A DNA stretch of 64,000 nucleotides, from NCBI RefSeq assembly GCF_000526715.1, contig NZ_JAGP01000001.1, positions 1,364,001 through 1,428,000 of the forward strand, in the 5' to 3' direction. Position numbers and translations under genes: made by a program. This stretch comes from Hydrogenovibrio kuenenii DSM 12350 (GTDB taxonomy: Bacteria; Pseudomonadota; Gammaproteobacteria; Thiomicrospirales; Thiomicrospiraceae). Shown here in pieces: positions 50,823 through 57,952 of the stretch. The notes under the pieces are model-generated. The model was not told the DNA's origin. It searched no databases and saw only the letters and a program-made list of their open reading frames with translations. The stretch's first letter is position 1. The number at the start of each line of letters is the position of its first letter.

Positions 50823-53369
50823 ATGAAAAGTATCGACACTACCAACATCTATTCAAACGCTTTTGGCGACCAGTATTTTCAACAAATTAATCATACTGCT
50901 TTCGATAACGTAGGCTCCAGCGCTACCTTCAATCGAATCTTTAATGAAATGTTAGACCAAGAAAAGACGTTGTACATTATTGTTGGTTCTGATTCAGGTC
51001 TGCTAATTCCTTACATACAAAAATACCATGCAGATAAAGGTCGTCATTATCTTTTCTTAGAAACACCTGAAATGATTGAGTACATTGAAGACAATATAGA
51101 GGTTGATTCGGACCTAATTGATGTTGAAGCTTATGATGCACCGCTACATGAGATTCTAGACAAACATATTCACTACACTACCCACCAACGTTACAAACTA
51201 TTGCGTTCTTTAGGGGTAATTGATGGGTATTGCGATATCTATAAAGAGATTTGGGAAGATATAAACGAACGTTTTACACTTTACAACCAAAGCGAAATTG
51301 GAGTTTTTGTAAATAATATTTTCGTTGACAGTCAACTTAGAAACGTTGCGCTCAATTATCTACCAACCGCCAACATAAAAAATTACTTAAAAAGCTATAC
51401 GTCTATTATCCTTGGTGGTGGTCCAACTCTTGATGATAATATTGACTGGATACGAGACAACCAAGAATACTTAATCATCTTTGCAGCTGCGCGAATAGCC
51501 AATCGTCTTAGAAAAGAAAAAATACAACCAGACTTCTTTGTCAGCGTTGACCCAAACGATGTCAGTTATGACAACAGTAAAGGAATTCTAGAAAACACTG
51601 AAAACGCAATTTTGGTTAATGCAAACAATGTTAATTCAAAAATATTAGCTGAATGGCCTGGAAAATCCGCTTATCTAGGAAACACTTATCCTTGGATGGA
51701 TAGTAATCACTTTCAAAAAGACAATTTAAATATTTTTGGTCCAACTGTAACAAACACAATGACCTCTGTTGCTGCTTATTTAGGTTCAAAACAAGTTATA
51801 TTTTCAGGAGTTGATTTCTGCCATAGTGCATCAGGGAAAACACACGAGTCAAGCAGTCTTGAATCGCAGTCAGGTAAATTTACGCGAGAAGCAAATATTC
51901 GTGTAGAAACATACTCCGGCCGAATTGCAGGAACAACACCAGCATTTGCTAACGCTAAAAGCGCGATGGAAAACTTAGTAGAAGTTGCTGAACAAACTTT
52001 TGGTAACACTTTTTTTTCCATTGGCCTTGAATCAGCGAAACTTGACAGAGTTTCCTATCAACAAGTAGAAAATATAGAACTTCCCAAACAAACTAAACTG
52101 AAAGTAATGGATTCTATTCACCAAACGCTTGAGTTTGATATGAATAAATACAAAAAGCATCTAAAGTTGGCTAAAGGCTATTGCCAGGAGATACGTAATA
52201 TTTGTCGAGATGCGACTAAACTTTCCAAGGAAGGCAAGAAGTACGCTAAAAAACTCTTTAAAGACCTTAGTGAAACTGATTATCTCACCCAGAAACTTAT
52301 TAATATTAAAGATGAGCTTGACCAAACACTAGGTGAACACGCAGAGTTTGTTTTCAATTACTCCATAAAATCCTATAAAGACTTTATGGACCCTTCTATT
52401 GATAACGAAGATATGGATAAAGATGAAATTAAATCATCATTCATTCATTATTTCGATGGCATGATTCAATCCAGTACCCCACTAAAACAATCTATTGAAG
52501 ACGCTATTCGACGCATCAATCATCGCATGGAAGAAACAAAGGGGACAAAATCCTTCAACAAATTGATTGAGGGCTGGAACGCTTTCGATGAACCTGGACG
52601 CACACGTGTTTGGTTAGCTATGAATGGATTAACACTTGATGATCTAAATCCAGAGCAAAGAAATGAAGTCAATAACTTACTCGATACATTCCAGAAAGAA
52701 CTCGCTCGCACAGAAACCAAGCTCAGCGCTGACATCAAATCTAGTGGCTCTAACCCTAGATTTTTATACAATCAATTGCTCCAATTCTTTAGAGAACAAC
52801 GCGAAACCGAGCTTGCTGAACTCGTCAATTACATAAAAGAAAAAAGTGATGAAGAAGAACTCAAGCTTCAGTCCGAGCCTGAAGAGGCCTCTAAAGAAAA
52901 TCCAGGTGATTCTGACAATCAATTTAAACACCTGCACTTCTTAGGAAGTGGCTTTTTGTATGAAATGCAAGGTATGCCCGATGAAGCACTAGATGCCTAT
53001 GTACAAGTTAACGACAAACGCATCCTTGTTACAGCATTAGGGCAAATTGTTAATATCACCTTATCGAAAAAAGATTACGAAAATGCCTTAAACGCACTAG
53101 AGGTGCTCACGCATTTCTCTGATGAATACTACATCGCCTATGCTGATATTATGGCTGCCATCAATCAAGGTGCTGATGCCGTTGCCATTTACTCACACTA
53201 CCTTGAAAAACATGAAGATGATACGGCTGCGTGGATCAAGTTAGCTAAACTACTAATACATCTTAATATTTTAGATGAAGCGCTCAAAATCATTGATAAA
53301 ATTAAAGAATTAGAACCCGATAATACTATCGCTAATGAGCTTATATCTCTAATAAACAATAAGCAATAA
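50823..53369 (+). CDS. Motility-accessory-factor (Maf)-type flagellin glycosyltransferase
   Basis: 848 residues, cytosolic. The central DUF115/MptE-like domain (about 170-400) has the GT-A-like segment SIILGGGPTLDDNIDWIRDN, then ADFFVSVDPND-like and GVDFCHSASGKTH motifs seen in Maf proteins that transfer pseudaminic or legionaminic acid onto flagellin. A helical stretch (about 430-680) follows, and the C-terminal ~150 residues form TPR-like helical repeats (MQGMPDEALDAYVQVND, YENALNALEVLTHF, LDEALKIIDKIKELEPDN). Lies between the flagellins and the sugar cluster, as expected for its role. Confidence 0.9.
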   Translation: MKSIDTTNIYSNAFGDQYFQQINHTAFDNVGSSATFNRIFNEMLDQEKTLYIIVGSDSGLLIPYIQKYHADKGRHYLFLETPEMIEYIEDNIEVDSDLIDVEAYDAPLHEILDKHIHYTTHQRYKLLRSLGVIDGYCDIYKEIWEDINERFTLYNQSEIGVFVNNIFVDSQLRNVALNYLPTANIKNYLKSYTSIILGGGPTLDDNIDWIRDNQEYLIIFAAARIANRLRKEKIQPDFFVSVDPNDVSYDNSKGILENTENAILVNANNVNSKILAEWPGKSAYLGNTYPWMDSNHFQKDNLNIFGPTVTNTMTSVAAYLGSKQVIFSGVDFCHSASGKTHESSSLESQSGKFTREANIRVETYSGRIAGTTPAFANAKSAMENLVEVAEQTFGNTFFSIGLESAKLDRVSYQQVENIELPKQTKLKVMDSIHQTLEFDMNKYKKHLKLAKGYCQEIRNICRDATKLSKEGKKYAKKLFKDLSETDYLTQKLINIKDELDQTLGEHAEFVFNYSIKSYKDFMDPSIDNEDMDKDEIKSSFIHYFDGMIQSSTPLKQSIEDAIRRINHRMEETKGTKSFNKLIEGWNAFDEPGRTRVWLAMNGLTLDDLNPEQRNEVNNLLDTFQKELARTETKLSADIKSSGSNPRFLYNQLLQFFREQRETELAELVNYIKEKSDEEELKLQSEPEEASKENPGDSDNQFKHLHFLGSGFLYEMQGMPDEALDAYVQVNDKRILVTALGQIVNITLSKKDYENALNALEVLTHFSDEYYIAYADIMAAINQGADAVAIYSHYLEKHEDDTAAWIKLAKLLIHLNILDEALKIIDKIKELEPDNTIANELISLINNKQ

Positions 53370-53389
53370 CATCAAAAAAACTTGATGTT
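53368..53389. other. Small hairpin between maf and legF stops
   Basis: AACATCAA / TTGATGTT with a 6-base loop, overlapping both stop regions of the convergent genes. Without a proper T-run it is at best a weak terminator. Confidence 0.4.
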
Positions 53390-54104
53390 AAAGTAGGTGT
53401 TGGTGGGTTACAAAATACTCCGCGTATTGAAAATCCGCCAATTCGTCAATATCCACAGCATATTTGCGTTCCATAACATAAGCATAGACATCCTTCTGCT
53501 GTGGTAAGACTTGATCAGCAAAGAAAGTCTTTGTTTTATGAATGACCAATGCCCCGTTTAAACGATATCGTGTTGGTAGATCCTGACTGCGCGTTTTTAA
53601 GGCTTCTGCATTTTCTTGAAAGAAGTTATCTAGTTTCAGATCATCCTCCAAGGTCATTGTCCATTCAATAGGGTGCTCCAGCTCTGATACAGAAGTCACC
53701 GACTCCGCATCCTTGTCAAGAAACAACGCAAAAGCTTCATCTATGTGGAAAGATTGACGTAAAGGAGAAGTTGGTTGAAGTAATATCAAACAATCATACT
53801 CTTGTCCCATCTCTTTTAAAGTTTTCAATGCATGCGTAATGGCATCTTTGGTTGAGGCCGTATCAGAAGCCAGTTCATCCGGGCGAAGAAAAGGAACCTT
53901 TGCACCATGTTCACGAGCAATGTCAGCAATTTCTTCCGAATCAGTTGAAACAAACACATCCATCATACGGTCTTTCACCAGATCAGAAGCCAGTGCTGCT
54001 TCAATCGTCCAAGCAATCAAAGGCTTACCTGCAAGCATTTTAATATTCTTATTTGGCAAACGTTTACTACCTTGCCTTGCTGGAATCAGTGCTAAAACCT
54101 TCAT
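53388..54104 (-). CDS. legF: CMP-nonulosonate (legionaminate) cytidylyltransferase
   Basis: Activates a sialic-acid-like sugar with CTP to the CMP-sugar used by Maf. 238 residues. Acylneuraminate cytidylyltransferase motifs: LIPARQGSKRLPNKNIKMLAG, VSTDSEEIADIA, FLRPDELASDTA, LLQPTSPLR and YAVDIDELADF. NeuA, LegF and PseF are hard to separate by eye; LegF is preferred because legG and a PtmE-like gene are in the same cluster. Last gene of the minus-strand cluster. Confidence 0.88.
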   Translation of the reverse strand: MKVLALIPARQGSKRLPNKNIKMLAGKPLIAWTIEAALASDLVKDRMMDVFVSTDSEEIADIAREHGAKVPFLRPDELASDTASTKDAITHALKTLKEMGQEYDCLILLQPTSPLRQSFHIDEAFALFLDKDAESVTSVSELEHPIEWTMTLEDDLKLDNFFQENAEALKTRSQDLPTRYRLNGALVIHKTKTFFADQVLPQQKDVYAYVMERKYAVDIDELADFQYAEYFVTHQHLL

Positions 54105-54130
54105 ACTCTTATCTCTTATAATTTTTATGA

Positions 54131-55243
54131 TTAAAGAACTACACCGTTAGGTCGGTCTTGATCCCCATCCGCCTTACATTGCCTGAAGTGCTGATCAGTT
54201 TTATCCGATACACAATAAACAGGCACGCTCTTCTTCAACAAAGGTTCAAAAAAATTCGGCACAATCCATTCTTCTGAATCGAAATCTAAGGATTTCATTC
54301 CGCCCTGCTTCATTAGATCTTCATCAAAGCCTTCACAGATAAAGTCTAAATATTCATCACCCGCTTCAATTATTTTCTGTTCTAGCGCTTTCATAATATC
54401 AGGCACTAAAGCTTCTTCACCATAAAAATCAACTATACGATAAGCGCTGGCTTTTAAAGAACTCTCATTATCTTCATCTACTCTTGCCACGGCTCTGCGA
54501 CACACCACAAGATTTTCAACCGGATTTTCAGCATCAAAATCTACCAGGCTGGGGTCATCATCTCTTTTGCGTTGTACTAGGTATACATCATAGTCGTAAA
54601 AAGGGTAATCGAAAAAACGTCTCTGCACATAAGATTGATCTTTAAATGGCACTATATGAGAATATGCTGAAAAATCAAATAACGAAAGTTGTTCCGCTGC
54701 TGTTTCCTGTTGAACTAGGGTCAAAGTTACGTTAACTGAGGATTCGGCTTGAAGAGGTAATTTTTTTAGATGTTCGGACGTCACTAAATGATAATCGTAT
54801 AACGTTGGATTTACATAGAAGAACTGCTGCATACGATGCCAGTTCATACGAATTACCTGATAAATGGTTTGCGTTTGTAAGCCTGCGCCCGGTGCGGCAA
54901 AAAAACGATGGGGAATGGTTTTAATAACAAAATTACGTAACTGAATTCCCAACATTGGATATTGCTTTTGCGCCTCGTCAGTAATTTTCCACAAAGAACC
55001 CGCCATATCCGGTAGCTCAGATTGGTTATAAAGCATAAAACCAAATAACCCTAAAAGTTCGCCTTGAGAATCTTTTACCAACCCGATATTTAATTGATTT
55101 GGATTTTGCTCATCCTGAAAATCTTTTAACAACAATTCTCGGCTCCAGGACAACACATGCCCTTTCCGCCAATGCGCATCCATAAACTGCATAATTGCTG
55201 GCGCATCATGAATACGAGCAATGGAAAAAGATAGGGTCGACAT
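54131..55243 (-). CDS. GNAT-like acyltransferase of the glycan cluster (tandem GNAT folds)
   Basis: 370 residues from ATG 55243, which has AAAGGAG ahead; a start at 55294 would add 17 residues overlapping the acp gene and is rejected. The N-terminal half (IARIHDAPAIMQFMDAHWRK, then ELLGLFGFMLYN) and the second half (SYVQRRFFDYPFYDYDVYLV, then RIVDFYGEEALVPDIMKAL) each look like GNAT modules of the kind found in surface-glycan clusters. Lying 13 bases after acp, it may move an acyl group from the ACP to an amino sugar (inference). Contains motif copy 6. Confidence 0.65.
   Translation of the reverse strand: MSTLSFSIARIHDAPAIMQFMDAHWRKGHVLSWSRELLLKDFQDEQNPNQLNIGLVKDSQGELLGLFGFMLYNQSELPDMAGSLWKITDEAQKQYPMLGIQLRNFVIKTIPHRFFAAPGAGLQTQTIYQVIRMNWHRMQQFFYVNPTLYDYHLVTSEHLKKLPLQAESSVNVTLTLVQQETAAEQLSLFDFSAYSHIVPFKDQSYVQRRFFDYPFYDYDVYLVQRKRDDDPSLVDFDAENPVENLVVCRRAVARVDEDNESSLKASAYRIVDFYGEEALVPDIMKALEQKIIEAGDEYLDFICEGFDEDLMKQGGMKSLDFDSEEWIVPNFFEPLLKKSVPVYCVSDKTDQHFRQCKADGDQDRPNGVVL
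54536..54552 (-). repeat. Dispersed 17-bp motif, copy 6 (GNAT-like gene)
   Basis: Exact CCAGCCTGGTAGATTTT on the minus strand, preceded by C; coding sense, read as P-S-L-V-D-F. Confidence 0.85.
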
Positions 55244-55256
55244 TGCTATTGCTCCT

Positions 55257-55526
55257 TTAAGCCACGTTGACCGCAGTTTGCGCCATCGCATCACCTAGAG
55301 AATCAATACTGGTTGCACCAGAACAAAATAGTTCACTTTGATCGAATTCGACATCAAACTCTGATTCAACATCAAATATCAATCTGAACAACCCCAATGA
55401 ATCAAGGTAGCCAGCTTGAAACATATGTTCATCTTTATCTAATGCTTCAATATCCAGCCCCTTATGTTCAGCTATCCAGTTCTTAATAAACTCAACAACT
55501 TGTTCTTTTGCAATCTTTTCTGACAT
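55257..55526 (-). CDS. Acyl carrier protein of the glycan cluster
   Basis: 89 residues from ATG 55526; the upstream in-frame TTG adds four residues only. Acidic helical PP-binding domain with the phosphopantetheine serine in AGYLDSLGLFRLIFDVE (DSLG motif, about residue 46). It is not the fatty-acid AcpP by sequence or context. Between the oxidoreductase and GNAT-like genes, it probably holds the acyl or aminoacyl group loaded by the ligase at 57942-60524 (inference). Comparable ACP genes occur in the Campylobacter flagellin glycosylation locus. Confidence 0.88.
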   Translation of the reverse strand: MSEKIAKEQVVEFIKNWIAEHKGLDIEALDKDEHMFQAGYLDSLGLFRLIFDVESEFDVEFDQSELFCSGATSIDSLGDAMAQTAVNVA

Positions 55527-55561
55527 GCTTTTTCCCAACTTTTTTCCGTATTCTTTTTATC

Positions 55562-56692
55562 TTATTCTTCTAATTCAACCCAGCGCTTTTCATCATCCGA
55601 TTTTCTAGCTTGGTGAAAAAGTTTCAGTCCGAACTCCGCATGTTCCAAACCGTAAACATAAGGATTCTCGATTTTTCCTGTTTCTTTCCATTGTGCCAGT
55701 GCCTCAGCAAAGTCATGGTACAGGTTAGCAAAAGCCTCTATAAACCCAGACGGATGCCCCACTTTCATACGATTATAACGACCCTCGGAAGACACTCCGT
55801 ACTTACTGCCACGGTCGATTTTAGTGTGAATACCGTTGATATTAGAAAACGACAATTCTTCCGGTAATATCTGTACCCATTCAGCCGTGCCTTTATCGCC
55901 ATAAACACGAAGCTTCAAACCGTTTCGGCTACCAATTGCTGTTTTACTCATCCAAAAACTGGCAGATTTACCACTATCGAATTTCATCCACATTTTGACA
56001 TTATCGATGATGGTTGCATAAGGAGAATAATGATCAAACTCTGACATCAACTCTTTCGGCTCTTCATGAATCATAAAGGTCATTAGATGATGTAAATGAA
56101 CCCCCAGATCCAAACATATTGTCGGGATAATGCCATCTTGCAATCGCCAACTTTGTGGTGGCGCAGATTTTCCGGCAATATCCGGTGGTCGTACGAAACC
56201 TTCTTGAGGCATTTCCAAGTGTATTTGCTGCACATTACCCAACTCACCCTTCTGGATTTTTTCCTGCAACTCACGCACCATTGGGTAACCGCTGTAATTA
56301 AATGTGACCAGTAAAAAATGGCGTTTAGGATCATAAAACTTTTTCACTTCATTCAACTGTTCTAACGAAGATACCAAAGCTTTTTCACAAATAATCGGAA
56401 TATCTCTTCTCAACAATTCGCACAAAATTTCAGTATGGTTAGGCGTTGGTGTCAACACCACAACCGCATCCAGATTATCCTGTTCGGCTTCGACAAAATC
56501 CAACCAATGGTCATACACGCGCTCTGGATCAATATGCCATGCTTCTGCGGTTTGTTGGTTGATATCATGGTGACGGCTAAAAGCGCCCGCTACTAAATCC
56601 CAGTGCCCATCCAAACGGCTGGCACTATAATGCGTTTGCCCAATAGCAGATGATAATCCACCACCAATAAAACCGATTTTGAATGCGGCCAT
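55562..56692 (-). CDS. Gfo/Idh/MocA-family sugar oxidoreductase
   Basis: 376 residues. N-terminal Rossmann domain (KIGFIGGGLSSAIGQTH; VVVLTPTPNHTEILCELLRR; CEKALVSSLEQLNEV, the EKP-type motif with A for P) and a C-terminal alpha/beta domain with substrate histidines (DLGVHLHHLMTFM). NAD(P)-dependent oxidation or reduction of a nucleotide sugar or sugar acid is expected; the substrate is not known. Placement next to acp and FkbM genes suggests a role in making or modifying the sugar or its acyl group. Confidence 0.85.
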   Translation of the reverse strand: MAAFKIGFIGGGLSSAIGQTHYSASRLDGHWDLVAGAFSRHHDINQQTAEAWHIDPERVYDHWLDFVEAEQDNLDAVVVLTPTPNHTEILCELLRRDIPIICEKALVSSLEQLNEVKKFYDPKRHFLLVTFNYSGYPMVRELQEKIQKGELGNVQQIHLEMPQEGFVRPPDIAGKSAPPQSWRLQDGIIPTICLDLGVHLHHLMTFMIHEEPKELMSEFDHYSPYATIIDNVKMWMKFDSGKSASFWMSKTAIGSRNGLKLRVYGDKGTAEWVQILPEELSFSNINGIHTKIDRGSKYGVSSEGRYNRMKVGHPSGFIEAFANLYHDFAEALAQWKETGKIENPYVYGLEHAEFGLKLFHQARKSDDEKRWVELEE

Positions 56693-56720
56693 TCTAGCTA
56701 ACTCCCTCGTTTGTAACTGC

Positions 56721-57845
56721 CTATTTTATTGTCTTAGGTAGACAGTAAAGCACAGTACTTAATCCCATATGTCCGTGAACACGAATAGACATGTCGTAAC
56801 TTGGTTCAATCGAATGAACCAACAACGGTAACTCCCATAAATCTTCCGGTTTATGGTAGATGCAAATCGCCAATGCAGGACGATAGGTTTGAATCATTTT
56901 TTTGGCACCTAAAATTGCATTTTCTTCCGCACCTTCAATATCCATCTTAATATAGTTTGGCGCAGCACCGAACAAAACGGAATCCAACGAATTAACAGCA
57001 ATGGAAATATCTGATTGAGTGCTTTCCGTTGTAATGCTGCTTGAACTGTTGCCTTCATTGGAAAAGGTCAATATAGAATTTTCAGACCAGACACCGCTGG
57101 TATAGACAAAATATTTTGCTTCAGGAGACAGTTCTTTTTGTCGTTCTATTTCATCTGACAATCTCTCAATATTTTCCAAATCCGGTTCAAATGAAGCGAT
57201 GTAATCAATTGGCTTACCAGTTTGTCTGAAAACCGTCGAAGCCGATGCAACTGTATCACCGATATAAGCACCTGCGTCTACAAAACGCAAAGAATCAAGC
57301 GCATCCAGTACAGGTACATCTTCAGGAAAATATTCCTCTTGCCCATCAGGTCTGATGTAATCTTTTGCATCAAAGCTTTTGCGGAAAGCAACAATACGTT
57401 TTAGCAAATCACGGCTGGTTTCGTCAGATAACACCCCTTCCAGTTTTTTGATTTCCGCTTCATTGACCATACGGGAAACATCATCATGCATCCAAAGTAG
57501 TCTTTGCTCAGGAAAATGTGATAGAACATCTGGAATTTGTAATAGAGCATCAGAAAAATCATAAACTTCTTTAAAACCCGAGCTCACCAGTTGCTGACGT
57601 ATCTTCGTACCGAACGATTCACCCATTTCATTTTTTTCTTCATTCAATGCAACTGAAATATAGACACAAGTTTCAGACTTATTTTCAACTGCTTCAATTC
57701 TTTTAACCGGTAGTCCTTCTATAGATTCAGCCATAGAAAACTGATCAATAAAAAAATCCGGCTTGACCGCCTTATCTTTATTTATTTCTAGTGCAGCTTT
57801 AAATAGACGCCCATAGAGCCCCGCTCCATATATAGCTATTTGCAT
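56721..57845 (-). CDS. FkbM-family methyltransferase with N-terminal nucleotide-fold domain
   Basis: 374 residues. About 1-110 is a Rossmann-like module (IAIYGAGLYGRLFKAALE) often attached to sugar-modifying enzymes. The C-terminal half is an FkbM SAM-dependent methyltransferase (RFVDAGAYIGDTVASAS, IASFEPDLENIERLSDEIER, NYIKMDIEGAEENAILGAKK). Likely O-methylates the sugar or its acyl chain (inference). A hairpin and a 9-bp repeat tract separate it from the upstream ligase gene. Confidence 0.85.
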   Translation of the reverse strand: MQIAIYGAGLYGRLFKAALEINKDKAVKPDFFIDQFSMAESIEGLPVKRIEAVENKSETCVYISVALNEEKNEMGESFGTKIRQQLVSSGFKEVYDFSDALLQIPDVLSHFPEQRLLWMHDDVSRMVNEAEIKKLEGVLSDETSRDLLKRIVAFRKSFDAKDYIRPDGQEEYFPEDVPVLDALDSLRFVDAGAYIGDTVASASTVFRQTGKPIDYIASFEPDLENIERLSDEIERQKELSPEAKYFVYTSGVWSENSILTFSNEGNSSSSITTESTQSDISIAVNSLDSVLFGAAPNYIKMDIEGAEENAILGAKKMIQTYRPALAICIYHKPEDLWELPLLVHSIEPSYDMSIRVHGHMGLSTVLYCLPKTIK

Positions 57846-57871
57846 AACACCTCCTTACTGGTCTATACGAC

Positions 57872-57897
57872 CCTCAAAAAACACTCGTTTTTTGAGG
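57872..57897. other. 11-bp perfect hairpin upstream of the FkbM gene
   Basis: CCTCAAAAAAC / GTTTTTTGAGG with a 4-base loop, 27 bases before the FkbM start. No T-run follows on the minus strand, so it is more likely a processing or attenuation element than a terminator. Confidence 0.55.
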
Positions 57898-57898
57898 A

Positions 57899-57952
57899 AT
57901 ATTTTTTATATTTTTTATATTTTTTATATTTTTTATATTTTTTATATTTTTT
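57899..57952. repeat. 9-bp tandem repeat overlapping a stop codon
   Basis: Five perfect ATATTTTTT units plus a sixth with a longer T-run. The last codons and stop (57942) of the ligase-deacetylase gene lie inside it. Confidence 0.85.

Noticed and set aside
55954-55970. ACTGGCAGATTT in the Gfo/Idh gene as a ninth copy
   Set aside because: Twelve of seventeen positions match and the first half is not kept; too weak to count.
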